Positions 52,463 to 61,150 of a stretch of 64,000 nt of DNA are shown in pieces. Both the position numbers and the translations under genes were made by a program. The notes beneath the pieces were generated by a model. The model did not search any database. It saw only the letters and a program-made list of their open reading frames with translations, and was not told where the DNA came from. This stretch comes from Bradyrhizobium sp. ISRA430 (GTDB lineage: Bacteria > Pseudomonadota > Alphaproteobacteria > Rhizobiales > Xanthobacteraceae): NCBI RefSeq assembly GCF_029909975.1, contig NZ_CP094516.1, positions 1,550,001-1,614,000 of the forward strand, written 5' to 3'. Each line of letters starts with the position of its first letter. Within the stretch, counting starts at the first letter, position 1.

Positions 52463-53473
52463 CTATCGCGAGATCGGCGGGGTCGGCAGGCCGGACGGCT
52501 CCGTCGCTGCCGGTGGAGGTGCCGCGGCGGTCGGGGTTGATGGCGGCTCCTGCGGCTTTGCCGCCGGCTCAGAGCTGCCGCCGGTCGTCGTCTCGGCCGG
52601 TTTGGACGCGGCCGCTTCGGTCGGCGCGGCGGACTCGGCCGGCTTCGCAGCGGCGTCCGGCGGGGCCGGCGTCGCCGGCTCAGGCCGCGGCGCTGGAGTC
52701 TCGCCGCCGCTCGGCTCGACCTTGACGCTGTCCGGCTTCAGTTCAGCGGGCTTCTCGGGCGCCTTCGCGTTATCCGGCTTGGCTTCATCGCGCCCGGCAT
52801 CCACCTTGGCGCTCTCGCTCTTGGGTTCGGCCTTCGGCTCAGATTTGGCTTCACCCTTGTTGTCGTCGGCCGGTGCCGCGGCGTCGACCTTCGGCGCCTC
52901 TTCGCGCTCCGGCCTGCCGCGCTTGCTCATGCGTTTGGATTTGCGGCCTTCGTGAGTGCGCTCGTTGGCGGCCTCCGGCTTGGCACCTTCCTTGGCGCCC
53001 TCCTCGCTCGGTCGTGCCATGCGCTTCTGGCGTGCGCCCTCAGGCGCCGGAGCCGCGCCCTCGCCCTCCGGCTTCGCCGCTTCCTGCGAGCGCTGGCGGC
53101 GCCCCTGATGTTCAGGCGCCTGCGCGGGATTGGTATTGGCGTCCTTCTCTTTGGCGCCGTCCTTCTTGTCCTTGCCGTCCTTGGCCTGATAGCGAGTGTC
53201 GGTGGCACCGTTGGAGACAAGGTAGGAGGCGAGAATGCCCGCCATGTCCGGGCTCGTGGTGTAGTGCTGGCGCAGGAAGCCCGGTAGCGACCCCGGCGCG
53301 ACCGTCCTCAAGAGTCCCCGCGGGCTCTTATGGCAGGCGTTGCAGGTCTGCGCGAAAAGCTGCGACGGGCTTTTGCCGGCTTCGAGATTGGTGGCCTGCG
53401 CAAAAACGGCGTCGGTCGCGCCAAAGCCGATCAGAAGCAATACCGTCGCGAGGCTGAGCGCTCGGCTCGACAT
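52463..53473 (-). CDS. Secreted protein with one c-type heme motif and a long disordered tail
   Basis: From ATG 53473 the protein has 336 residues. A signal peptide (RALSLATVLLLIGFGATDAVFAQ) is followed by a cytochrome-c-like domain with CNACH (C44, C47, H48) in FAQTCNACHKSPRG. The possible distal methionine is in TTSPDMAGILASYL. From about residue 105 to the end it is Lys/Glu/Ala/Pro-rich low complexity (for example EAKSEPKAEPKSES). It is probably a periplasmic monoheme protein. ATGs at 53482 and 53515 are alternative starts. The electron partner is unknown. Confidence 0.75.
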   Translation of the reverse strand: MSSRALSLATVLLLIGFGATDAVFAQATNLEAGKSPSQLFAQTCNACHKSPRGLLRTVAPGSLPGFLRQHYTTSPDMAGILASYLVSNGATDTRYQAKDGKDKKDGAKEKDANTNPAQAPEHQGRRQRSQEAAKPEGEGAAPAPEGARQKRMARPSEEGAKEGAKPEAANERTHEGRKSKRMSKRGRPEREEAPKVDAAAPADDNKGEAKSEPKAEPKSESAKVDAGRDEAKPDNAKAPEKPAELKPDSVKVEPSGGETPAPRPEPATPAPPDAAAKPAESAAPTEAAASKPAETTTGGSSEPAAKPQEPPSTPTAAAPPPAATEPSGLPTPPISR

Positions 53474-53751
53474 TCCCATCATCTCCGTTGAAAAAACTGC
53501 AAACACAGCCGTCATCCCGCGCGGCGGTCACCTTTTAGCCGATTGTGGCATGAATGGAAGGCGGCTCATCGCGCAAGGATGTGATTACGCGATTTTCGAA
53601 TATCGGCTTTGTACACAATGCAATAGCGGGTCGGAACAAGCTCCACTACATTTAGATGCAAACGCATAGGAACCGATCCGGTCCCTGGGCGTCAGAACAG
53701 AAGGCCGGGTTAGTCGCATCTTTTCGGGTTCGCTCGGGAGGTAGGGTGGCG

Positions 53752-55002
53752 ATGGACCGTTTGTTGCGTAAATTCCTGTCTCAATTCATCCGCCGCGGGT
53801 CGATGACGGTGACCACCGCGAGCGGGATGAAATTCGCCGTCGGCGATGGCTCCGGCGAGCCGGTGGAAGTCCGCTTCGTCACCACGGATGCGCAGCGACG
53901 GATCCTCATCAATCCCGAACTCGGGCTTGGCGAGGCCTATATGGATGGCGAATTCATCGTCGAGCGCGGCACGATAGCTGATGTCCTCGCGATCCTGCTC
54001 GATCAACCCGACGTATTGCCGCAATGGGCAAAACCGTGGTGGCACCTGCGCTACCTGACGCGGCACCTCAAACAGTTCAATCCGCGCTCGCGCTCGCGCA
54101 GCAACGTCGCCCATCACTATGATCTCGACGGCCGGCTCTATTCGCTCTTCCTCGATGCCGACAAGCAGTACAGTTGCGCCTATTTCGAGACGCCGGAGAC
54201 CTCGCTTGACGATGCGCAGCTCGCCAAGAAGCGGCACATCGCGGCAAAGCTCCTGGTCAAGGGCGGGCAACGCGTGCTCGACATCGGCTCGGGCTGGGGC
54301 GGGCTTGGCCTCTACCTCGCCGAAATCGCGGGCGCCGACGTCACCGGCGTCACGCTGTCGACAGAACAGTTGCAGGTCTCCAACGCGCGCGCGGCCGAGA
54401 AGGGCCTGACCGGATCGGCGCGCTTCCTGCTGGAGGATTATCGCGACATCGACGGGCCATTCGACCGCATCGTCTCGGTCGGAATGTTCGAGCATGTCGG
54501 CGTGAAGTTCTATGACACCTATTTCAAGCGCTGCGCCGAGCTGCTAAGCGAGGACGGCGTGATGCTGCTGCACTCGATCGGCCGGTCGCAGGGCCCCGAC
54601 TCCACCAATCCCTGGATCGCCAAATACATATTCCCCGGCGGTTATATCCCGGCCCTGTCGGAGGTGTTTCCTGCGATCGAGCGAGCTGGGCTCCTGGTCT
54701 GCGACATCGAGATCCTGCGCCTGCACTATGCCGAGACGCTCAAGGCCTGGCGGGAGCGGTTCATGGCGCGGCGCGAGGAGGCCGTGCAGCTCTACGACGA
54801 GCGTTTCGCGCTGATGTGGGAATTCTATCTCGCAGCCTGCGAGATGACCTTCCGCAAACAGGGCATGATGAACTTCCAGATCCAGCTCACCCGCCGCCAG
54901 GGTGTGGTGCCGGTTACGCGGGACTATATCGGACATGAAGAGGCCAGGCTGCGCGGCCTCGAAGGCGGCACCAAGCCCAGACTGAGGCTCGCAGGCGAAT
55001 AA
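53752..55002 (+). CDS. cfa: Cyclopropane-fatty-acyl-phospholipid synthase
   Basis: This 416-residue enzyme adds a methylene bridge from SAM to cis double bonds of membrane lipids. The N-terminal domain starts MDRLLRKFLSQFIRRGSMTV. The catalytic domain has SNVAHHYDLDGRLYSLFLD, KQYSCAYFETPETSLDDAQ, the SAM loop VLDIGSGWGGLGLYLAE and VSVGMFEHVGVKFYDTYF. Length fits the family. It is divergent from the heme-motif gene across 278 bases. ATG 53752 is preceded by GGAGGTAGGGTGG; a GTG two codons earlier is also possible. Confidence 0.93.
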   Translation: MDRLLRKFLSQFIRRGSMTVTTASGMKFAVGDGSGEPVEVRFVTTDAQRRILINPELGLGEAYMDGEFIVERGTIADVLAILLDQPDVLPQWAKPWWHLRYLTRHLKQFNPRSRSRSNVAHHYDLDGRLYSLFLDADKQYSCAYFETPETSLDDAQLAKKRHIAAKLLVKGGQRVLDIGSGWGGLGLYLAEIAGADVTGVTLSTEQLQVSNARAAEKGLTGSARFLLEDYRDIDGPFDRIVSVGMFEHVGVKFYDTYFKRCAELLSEDGVMLLHSIGRSQGPDSTNPWIAKYIFPGGYIPALSEVFPAIERAGLLVCDIEILRLHYAETLKAWRERFMARREEAVQLYDERFALMWEFYLAACEMTFRKQGMMNFQIQLTRRQGVVPVTRDYIGHEEARLRGLEGGTKPRLRLAGE

Positions 55003-55005
55003 GGG

Positions 55006-55212
55006 TTAGTGACGCAGCGCTGATGCCCGATGGGGCCCGAAAGAGGCCGGGAGCGCCAATTGTACGCGCACTCGGGCGAGCGTCTCGGCCGGGACCGGCT
55101 CTCGCCGCAGTTCCGGCCGCGCGGCATCCTCCATGGCGGCGATCAGCGCCGACAGCCAACGCCGGCTGCCTGCCTCGCTTCGCCAAATCTGGGGCCGCCG
55201 TTCTGGCCGCAT
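55006..55212 (-). CDS. Possible small protein (68 aa)
   Basis: The frame encodes MRPERRPQIWRSEAGSRRWL, then SALIAAMEDAARPELRREPV and a basic C-terminus. The middle looks like genuine helical protein sequence. There is no good ribosome site. A second frame just upstream (from a TTG at 55252 with AGGAGG almost touching it) also looks protein-like for its first 30 residues, so a frameshifted gene is possible. It converges on cfa with a gap of 3 bases. Confidence 0.35.
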   Translation of the reverse strand: MRPERRPQIWRSEAGSRRWLSALIAAMEDAARPELRREPVPAETLARVRVQLALPASFGPHRASALRH

Positions 55213-55350
55213 CGATTGCCTCGTCTTTCTGACGACGGGTTTCAGCGGACAAACCTCCTGCCCGCTTTCCCGTTCCGCCACCCCGAAAGAATCCGGGAAG
55301 ATGTGAACTGGTTCACATAAATCTGGTCCGCCCTGGCCTATTCCGTCGCC

Positions 55351-55470
55351 ATGAGCGAAGAGACCCGAACCTCCTTCGACGTGCAGGACGACCTCCGCAC
55401 CGACTACGCCCTGATCGCCACAGGCGTCGGAGCGGCCCTGGTTGCGCTGGTCTACCTCCTGCTGGTCTGA
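55351..55470 (+). CDS. Small single-pass membrane protein (39 aa)
   Basis: MSEETRTSFDVQDDLRTDYA is followed by a hydrophobic helix, LIATGVGAALVALVYLLLV, ending right at the C-terminus. The acidic cytosolic head and C-terminal helix look like a tail-anchored inner-membrane peptide. No ribosome site is obvious. The function is unknown. Confidence 0.5.
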   Translation: MSEETRTSFDVQDDLRTDYALIATGVGAALVALVYLLLV

Positions 55471-55967
55471 GCCCGAGCCGAAAGCTGGCCAGCGTGCCGA
55501 CTCGTGCGCGCTCTCATGGATGGGTCGGCGCGCCGACATATAAGGTTCACGTCATCCGGATTTTTCCGCGGCAGATCACCTTGTCGGAATCAGGCTAAGT
55601 TCCGTTCAAGAATCTTGAGGGTTCTGTGAGGTCGCGTGGCAGGCGCGAGCCGCGCGCTCTGTCGTGCGTGCGACCTCATAGAAGCCGGATTGAACGAAGC
55701 TGCGGAGTTGTGGGCGCTATGGGAATAGTGCAGCGGGTGCGGCTGCTGGGAAGGCGCTCCTGTGGTCGCCGCGCGTCGGCGAGACATTCATCGGATGTGA
55801 GCAGCCCGTTTGATAGGGCCAAGGGCGCGATCCAGCGAGCGACTTGCTGCGCTGGGATGCGTTGCCGAACGATTGGCGTGGTGTTCGGTGACGAGCGCGG
55901 CCGCGGCGACTTCGGACGTTGCCACCGCGAAGGTGATCACAGAGGAGGTGGATGGTGCAGGCGCTGG

Positions 55968-57146
55968 TCATGACGTATCACAACGAAACGGATGGTCGCG
56001 GGCGCAGGCTCGCGGGACGACATCGACGCGCCGCATGGTGCCGCCACAATGCGGGCAGACGGGGATCTTCCATTTGGTGAGGGGATCGTCGCCGGCTTCT
56101 TGATCAGTCGGAGGGTTGCGGACAGTAAGGAGTTGACGGCAGAAGGCGATTTTATCGCTGCGTCCGCCATTGGCGAGGAAACCATAGTGGCGGATGCGGT
56201 GGAAGCCGTCCGGCAGGGTGTGCAGGAGAAAGCGACGAATGAACTCATCGGCATTAAGCGTCATCACTTTGGCTTTGCGATTCTGCCGATAGTCCTTCCA
56301 GGAAAAGCTGACCTTGCCGTCGGCAAGCGAGATCAGCCGGCTGTTGGCGATGGCGACGCGATGCGTATAGCGGCCGAGATAAGCCAGCACCTGTTCGGGG
56401 CCGCCGAATGGCGGCTTGGCATAGACGACCCAGTCGGTCCGTCGGAGTTGAGCGAGGCGTTGGGTGAACGCGGCGGGATCCGCCAGATGCGCGAGATCGC
56501 CAAAGAAACCCAACTGGCCAGCCGCGAAGGCAGCTTGCAGCTCTTGCAGAAACAGGCGGCGGAACAACCGGGAGAGGACGCGTACTGGCAGGAAGAAGCC
56601 GGGCCGGCAAGCGACCCAGCGTGTGCCGTCGAGCGAGGGTCCACCGCCGGGCACGACGCAGTGGAGATGCGGATGGTGTTGCAGGGTCTGGCCCCAGGTG
56701 TGGAGGACGGCGGTCACGCCGAGCTGAGCGCCGAGATGCTTGGGGTCGGCCGCGATGGTGGCGAGCGTCTCGGCCGCGCAGCGGAACAGGATGGCGTAGA
56801 CGACGGCCTTGTTCTGGAAGGCGATCTCTCCGGCGGGGGCCGGCAGGGTGAAGACGACGTGGAAATACGGTACGGGAAGGAGTTCGGCTTGCCGTTCGGC
56901 GAGCCATTGCGCGCGCGCCGCGCCCTGGCACTTCGGGCAATGCCGATTGCGACAGGAGTTGTAGGCAATGCGTGTGGCGCCGCAGTCATCGCACTGCTCG
57001 ACGTGGCCGCCGAGCACAGCCGTCCGGCATGCCGTGATCGCGCCCATGACGCGCCGCTCGACGCGGCCCAGATGCTCGGCACGGGCTTGCCGAAACGCTT
57101 CGCCGTGGCGGCGGAAGATATCCGCCACTTCCAGAACCGGAGCCAT
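55968..57146 (-). CDS. IS91-family HUH transposase
   Basis: The 392-residue Rep-like transposase nicks one strand and moves by rolling-circle replication. The N-terminal zinc-binding region has C52, C55, C65, C70 and C73 (QCDDCGATRIAYNSCRNRHC, then PKCQG). The metal-binding HPHLH (158-162) is the HUH-type motif. Tyrosines Y256 and Y260 in AYLGRYTHRV are the nicking residues. It is apparently full length and intact. It starts 9 bases after the recombinase stop, so both genes are one transcript. Confidence 0.93.
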   Translation of the reverse strand: MAPVLEVADIFRRHGEAFRQARAEHLGRVERRVMGAITACRTAVLGGHVEQCDDCGATRIAYNSCRNRHCPKCQGAARAQWLAERQAELLPVPYFHVVFTLPAPAGEIAFQNKAVVYAILFRCAAETLATIAADPKHLGAQLGVTAVLHTWGQTLQHHPHLHCVVPGGGPSLDGTRWVACRPGFFLPVRVLSRLFRRLFLQELQAAFAAGQLGFFGDLAHLADPAAFTQRLAQLRRTDWVVYAKPPFGGPEQVLAYLGRYTHRVAIANSRLISLADGKVSFSWKDYRQNRKAKVMTLNADEFIRRFLLHTLPDGFHRIRHYGFLANGGRSDKIAFCRQLLTVRNPPTDQEAGDDPLTKWKIPVCPHCGGTMRRVDVVPRACARDHPFRCDTS

Positions 57147-57155
57147 CAGGTCCGC

Positions 57156-58016
57156 TCAGCCGGGCGGCACGACCTCCAGGCGGAGCCGGTCAAGCGGACT
57201 TGGCGTATTGCTGATGGTCTTGGTGGCGACTTGGGTATAGCGCGCCGTGCTGGCCAGACTGGCATGACCGAGCAGCACCTGGATGATGCGCACGTCGGCC
57301 CCGTTCTCCAGGAGATGGGTCGCGAATGTGTGCCGCAGCGTATGCACTGTCACCGACTTGCTCAAGCCGGCCGCAGCGCAGGCTGAACGGCAGGCGGCGT
57401 GCAGCACGTTGGGGACGAGCGGACGCTCGTCGTCTCGGCCGGGAAACAGCCATCGCTTTGGCCGAGTGAGCCGCCAATACGTCCGCAGAATCCTCAAAAG
57501 CTGCGGCGAGAGCATAACGTAACGGTCCTTGCCGCCCTTGCCGTGCTCGACCCGGATCAACATCCGTTGGCTATCAATGTCGACAACCTTCAAGAGGACC
57601 ACTTCCGATACGCGCAAGCCTGCGGCATAGACGGTGGTCAGCGCGGTACGGCTCTTGAGGCTTGGGATTGCTTCCAGGAAGCGCACGACCTCGTCGGCGC
57701 TCAGCACGACCGGCAGTTTGCGCGGTTTACGCGCATAGGCGATGCGCTCCGGAACGGTGTCATGACCAAGGGTCACACCGTAGAAGAACCGCAGTGCGCA
57801 AACGATCTGGTTCAGCGCCGGCCAGGACATCCCCGTCGCAACCAGATGAACCTGGAAGGCACGGATATCCTCCAGGTCGAGGCGGTCAGGAGAACGACCG
57901 AAATATCGGCTCAACTTCGCTACGGCGTTGAGGTAGGATTGCTGCGTCGCCGGTGACAGATTGCGGACCGTCATGTCCTCGATCATGCGGCGGCGAAGTG
58001 GGCTGATCTCAGCCAT
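57156..58016 (-). CDS. Tyrosine recombinase of the IS91-like element
   Basis: The 286-residue integrase-type protein has an N-terminal SAM-like domain (NLSPATQQSYLNAVAKLSRY) at about 19-38. The catalytic residues are R135 (AAGLRVSEVVLL), K163 (HGKGGKDRYV), H225 and R228 (HTLRHTFATH), H251 (LLGHASLAS) and the nucleophile Y260 (STARYTQV). All are present. Recombinases of this type accompany IS91-like transposases in many rhizobial elements, where they may resolve or integrate circular intermediates. Its ribosome site lies in a hairpin (58024-58077). Confidence 0.92.
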   Translation of the reverse strand: MAEISPLRRRMIEDMTVRNLSPATQQSYLNAVAKLSRYFGRSPDRLDLEDIRAFQVHLVATGMSWPALNQIVCALRFFYGVTLGHDTVPERIAYARKPRKLPVVLSADEVVRFLEAIPSLKSRTALTTVYAAGLRVSEVVLLKVVDIDSQRMLIRVEHGKGGKDRYVMLSPQLLRILRTYWRLTRPKRWLFPGRDDERPLVPNVLHAACRSACAAAGLSKSVTVHTLRHTFATHLLENGADVRIIQVLLGHASLASTARYTQVATKTISNTPSPLDRLRLEVVPPG

Positions 58017-58023
58017 CGGAAAA

Positions 58024-58077
58024 CCTCCTGTCTAAAGGGTTGGGCTTCGAAAACCCGCAATCCTCTCAGACAGGAGG
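58024..58077 (-). promoter_or_regulatory. Hairpin that would sequester the recombinase ribosome binding site
   Basis: On the transcribed minus strand CCTCCTGTCT (58077-58068) pairs perfectly with AGACAGGAGG (58033-58024). The AGGAGG of the second arm is the recombinase Shine-Dalgarno, seven bases before ATG 58016. The loop of 34 bases can form an inner stem (GGGTTTTCGAAGCCCAACCC). This would hold translation down unless the stem is opened. Confidence 0.65.
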
Positions 58078-58226
58078 CAATCCTTGCTACGCCTCCCTAC
58101 ATGCCGCGCCAGCGGCTTCGTTCAATTCCCTAATCATCTCAAGCGCGCACGGTCGCAACGCTTAAGCAGCGCCTCGCCTCGCGCCGCGATTCCAGCGTCA
58201 AGACGTTGACAGGACGTGACGCGAGG

Positions 58227-58252
58227 ATTCACACACCGGATTGTGTGAATCG
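58227..58252. promoter_or_regulatory. Perfect dyad upstream of dnaB
   Basis: GATTCACACA-CCGGAT-TGTGTGAATC is a 10-bp perfect inverted repeat with a 6-base centre, about 84 bases before the dnaB start. It may be an operator or an mRNA hairpin. No T-run follows, so it is not a typical terminator. Confidence 0.5.
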
Positions 58253-58335
58253 GGCATAAGGCACGGGAGTGCTTTCTCTGTGGCGGAGAGAAGCGCTTTA
58301 TCCCCGACCCGCGCTCCCAATGACAAGCACGAACT

Positions 58336-59841
58336 ATGGCTCTGACTGATTCCACCGTCCTCAAACTCGCGCCCGATCCCGGAACTCCCGCCTATCGGAG
58401 CGCGCCGCATAACATCGAGGCGGAACAGAGCCTTCTCGGCGCGATCCTGGTCAACAACGACGCTTTTTATCGCGTCTCCGACTTCCTGGAGCCGAAGCAC
58501 TTCTTCGAGCCGCTGCACCAGACCATTTTCGAAACCGCCGGCAGCCTGATCCGGATGGGCAAGATCGCCACGCCGGTGACGCTGAAGACGTTCCTGCCCG
58601 CCGATACCGACGTCGGTGGCATGACGATCGGGCAGTATCTGGCGCGCCTCGCCGCGGAAGCGACCACCATCATCAACGCCCAGGACTACGGCCGCACTGT
58701 CTACGACCTGTCGCTTCGGCGCGACCTGATCGGCATCGGCGAGGACATGGTCAATGTCGCCTATGACGCGCCGGTCGATTTCCAGCCGCGGGCGCAGATC
58801 GAGGACGCCGAGCGGCGTCTCTACGAACTCGCCGAGTCCGGACGCTATGACGGTGGCTTCCAGAAGTTCTCGCAGGCGCTGACGGTTGCGGTCGATCTCG
58901 CGGCGAAAGCCTTCCAGCGCGATGGGAAGCTGTCGGGCATCTCGACGGGCCTGCGCGACCTCGACACCAAGATGGGCGGCCTGCAGCACTCCGACCTCAT
59001 CATCGTGGCGGGCCGTCCCGGCATGGGCAAGACCTCGCTTGCGACCAACATCGCCTACAACGTCGCGCAAGCCTACGTTCCAGAACTCCAGGCCGACGGC
59101 ACCATGAAGGCCGCCAATGGCGGCGTGATTGGCTTCTTCTCCTGCGAAATGTCGGCCGACCAGCTCGCCACGCGTATCGTGGCCGAGCGCACCGGCATTC
59201 CCTCCTCCCACATCCGCCGTGGCGGCATCTCGGAAGCCGATTTCGAGAAGATCCGCCAGGTTTCGATCGAGCTGCAGTCGCTGCCTTTCTATGTCGACGC
59301 AACGGGCGGTCTGTCGATCGCGCAGCTCATGGCGCGCGCGCGCCGTCTCAAGCGGCAGAAGGGCCTCGATCTGCTCGTGATCGACTACATCCAGCTTCTG
59401 TCCGGCTCGGGCAAGCGCGCCAGCGACAGCCGCGTGCAGGAAATCACCGAGATCACGACCAGCCTGAAGGCGCTGGCAAAGGAGCTCAACGTACCCGTGA
59501 TCGCGTTGTCGCAGCTCTCGCGTCAGGTCGAATCGCGCGACGACAAACGGCCGCAGCTCTCGGACCTGCGTGAATCCGGCTCGATCGAGCAGGACGCCGA
59601 CGTCGTGCTGTTCGTGTTCCGCGAGGAATATTACCTCGCCATGAAGGAGCCGCGTCCCGGCACCGAGGAACACGCCAAATGGCAGGCCGACATGGAGCGC
59701 ACGGTCGGCCGGGCCGAAGTCATTATCGGCAAGCAGCGCCATGGTCCGACCGGCACGGTCGAACTGCACTTCGATTCCTCGGTCACGCGCTTCGGCGACC
59801 TTGCCCATGATGGTCAGTTGCCGGACCGCAGCGACTACTGA
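58336..59841 (+). CDS. dnaB: Replicative DNA helicase DnaB
   Basis: This 501-residue hexameric helicase unwinds DNA at the replication fork. The N-terminal domain begins APHNIEAEQSLLGAILVNND. A linker follows, then the RecA-like domain with Walker A IVAGRPGMGKTSLA and Walker B LLVIDYIQLLSG. The arginine-finger region is SQLSRQVESRDDKRPQLSDL. Length is slightly above average because of two inserts. It follows the IS91-like element; the native upstream region is reduced to about 200 bases. Confidence 0.97.
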   Translation: MALTDSTVLKLAPDPGTPAYRSAPHNIEAEQSLLGAILVNNDAFYRVSDFLEPKHFFEPLHQTIFETAGSLIRMGKIATPVTLKTFLPADTDVGGMTIGQYLARLAAEATTIINAQDYGRTVYDLSLRRDLIGIGEDMVNVAYDAPVDFQPRAQIEDAERRLYELAESGRYDGGFQKFSQALTVAVDLAAKAFQRDGKLSGISTGLRDLDTKMGGLQHSDLIIVAGRPGMGKTSLATNIAYNVAQAYVPELQADGTMKAANGGVIGFFSCEMSADQLATRIVAERTGIPSSHIRRGGISEADFEKIRQVSIELQSLPFYVDATGGLSIAQLMARARRLKRQKGLDLLVIDYIQLLSGSGKRASDSRVQEITEITTSLKALAKELNVPVIALSQLSRQVESRDDKRPQLSDLRESGSIEQDADVVLFVFREEYYLAMKEPRPGTEEHAKWQADMERTVGRAEVIIGKQRHGPTGTVELHFDSSVTRFGDLAHDGQLPDRSDY

Positions 59842-59881
59842 GTTCCTTGAACAGCGCCTGCCTCTTGCGTAAAACGATGCC

Positions 59882-61138
59882 ATGACAGTGGCGTCGGACC
59901 CGAAAATGATCCTGCAGACCGGCCTCCTTTCCGCGGAGGCCAACCAGGCCGCTGCGCTTGCAGCCTTCGGCGGCGTGCTCACCGTCGATCTCGATGCCAT
60001 CATCGCCAATTGGCGCAAGCTCGAGAAAACCGCCGTTCCGGCCGAATGCTCGGCGGTGGTCAAGGCCGACGCGTATGGCTGCGGCGCCGCGCAGGTCGCG
60101 CGCGCGCTGAGCAAGGCCGGCTGCAAGACCTTCTTCGTCGCCACCATCGAGGAGGCACGCACTGTGCGCGCCGCGGTGCCCGAGGCGACGATCTACGTGC
60201 TCGGCGGCTATTTCCAGAACACCGGCGAGCACTACGCCAACATCAATTGCCGGCCGGTGATCGGCGATCTCAACGAGCTCGCCGAATGGGATGTGTTCTG
60301 CCGCCGTACCGGCTGGACCGGCGGGGCCGCCATCCACGTCGACACCGGCATGAATCGGCTCGGGCTGACGCTCGCGGAGGCGCAGGCCATCATCCCCCGC
60401 ATCCATGCCGGCGATCACGGCATCACGCTCGTGATGAGCCATCTGGTCTCGGGTGAGCAGGTCAACAGCCCCGTCAACGCCAAACAGCTCGCCGCCTTCC
60501 GCAGCATCGCCAGCGCGTTCGCGGGCGTGCCGGCCGCGCTCGCCAATTCCTCCGGCATCTTCCTGGGCGCCCATTTCCAGTTCGACATGGTGCGGCCGGG
60601 TGCGGCGCTCTACGGCGTCAACCCGACGCCGGAGGCCGACAATCCGATGCAGCAGGTCGTCGATCTCAAGGCGCGCATCGTGCAGACCCGCAATCTCGAG
60701 CGCGGTGAGACCGTCGGCTATGGCGGCACCTGGACCGCGCGGCGGCCGACGAAGCTCGCGATCGTCGCGGTTGGTTACGCCGACGGCTATTTCCGCGCCG
60801 CCAGCTCCAATGACGGCACCCGCGGTGCCGAGGTGATCGTGGCGGGCAAGCGCTGCCCGGTGGCCGGCCGCGTCTCCATGGACCTGATCGCGATCGACAT
60901 CACCGAACTGCCGCCGAATGCGGCGCGGCGCGGCCACATGGCGACGCTGCTCGGCGAAGGCATCACCGTCGACGAGCTCGCACATCATTTCGGCACCATC
61001 GGCTACGAGGTGCTGACCAGTCTCGGCCGCCGCTACGCCCGCGTCTACAAGGGCGGGAACGTGGTAGAGCCGATCGCAAAGCCGGCACCTGCACCGGCCG
61101 CCGAGCAGCCGGCGAGCCCGCCGCCGCTGCCAACCTGA
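59882..61138 (+). CDS. alr: Alanine racemase
   Basis: The 418-residue PLP enzyme makes D-alanine for peptidoglycan. The PLP lysine is K61 (SAVVKADAYGCG). HVDTGMNRLGL and the conserved VGYGGTWTARR, which holds the catalytic tyrosine region, lie in the expected order. RVSMDLIAIDITELP is in the C-terminal beta domain. A Pro/Ala-rich tail (PAPAPAAEQPASPPPLPT) is extra. ATG 59882 could be replaced by the ATG at codon 9. dnaB-alr adjacency is common in Alphaproteobacteria. Confidence 0.95.
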   Translation: MTVASDPKMILQTGLLSAEANQAAALAAFGGVLTVDLDAIIANWRKLEKTAVPAECSAVVKADAYGCGAAQVARALSKAGCKTFFVATIEEARTVRAAVPEATIYVLGGYFQNTGEHYANINCRPVIGDLNELAEWDVFCRRTGWTGGAAIHVDTGMNRLGLTLAEAQAIIPRIHAGDHGITLVMSHLVSGEQVNSPVNAKQLAAFRSIASAFAGVPAALANSSGIFLGAHFQFDMVRPGAALYGVNPTPEADNPMQQVVDLKARIVQTRNLERGETVGYGGTWTARRPTKLAIVAVGYADGYFRAASSNDGTRGAEVIVAGKRCPVAGRVSMDLIAIDITELPPNAARRGHMATLLGEGITVDELAHHFGTIGYEVLTSLGRRYARVYKGGNVVEPIAKPAPAPAAEQPASPPPLPT

Positions 61139-61150
61139 GCGGCTCGTCCC

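Larger units (their letters stand above)
55689..58126. mobile_element. IS91-like insertion element carrying a HUH transposase and a tyrosine recombinase
   Basis: The two minus-strand genes at 55968-57146 and 57156-58016 form the coding core. At both edges, reading inward, the same 12 bases occur: ATTGAACGAAGC at 55689-55700 and its complement GCTTCGTTCAAT at 58115-58126. The match extends to 14 of 15. I take this as the likely boundary, giving about 2.4 kb. The inverted repeats contain GAAC/GTTC, the tetranucleotide that IS91 elements use as target, so the true tips may be a few bases inside. No target duplication is visible, as expected for rolling-circle transposition. It separates the cfa region from dnaB. 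The 267 bases left of the transposase show no convincing gene. Confidence 0.75.

Noticed and set aside
55992..57386. 464-codon plus-strand frame across the IS91 transposase
   Set aside because: It is antisense to an intact transposase with all catalytic residues, and its translation is featureless.
58198..60162. 654-codon minus-strand frame opposite dnaB and the start of alr
   Set aside because: It spans two well-defined genes on the other strand, and no motif is visible.
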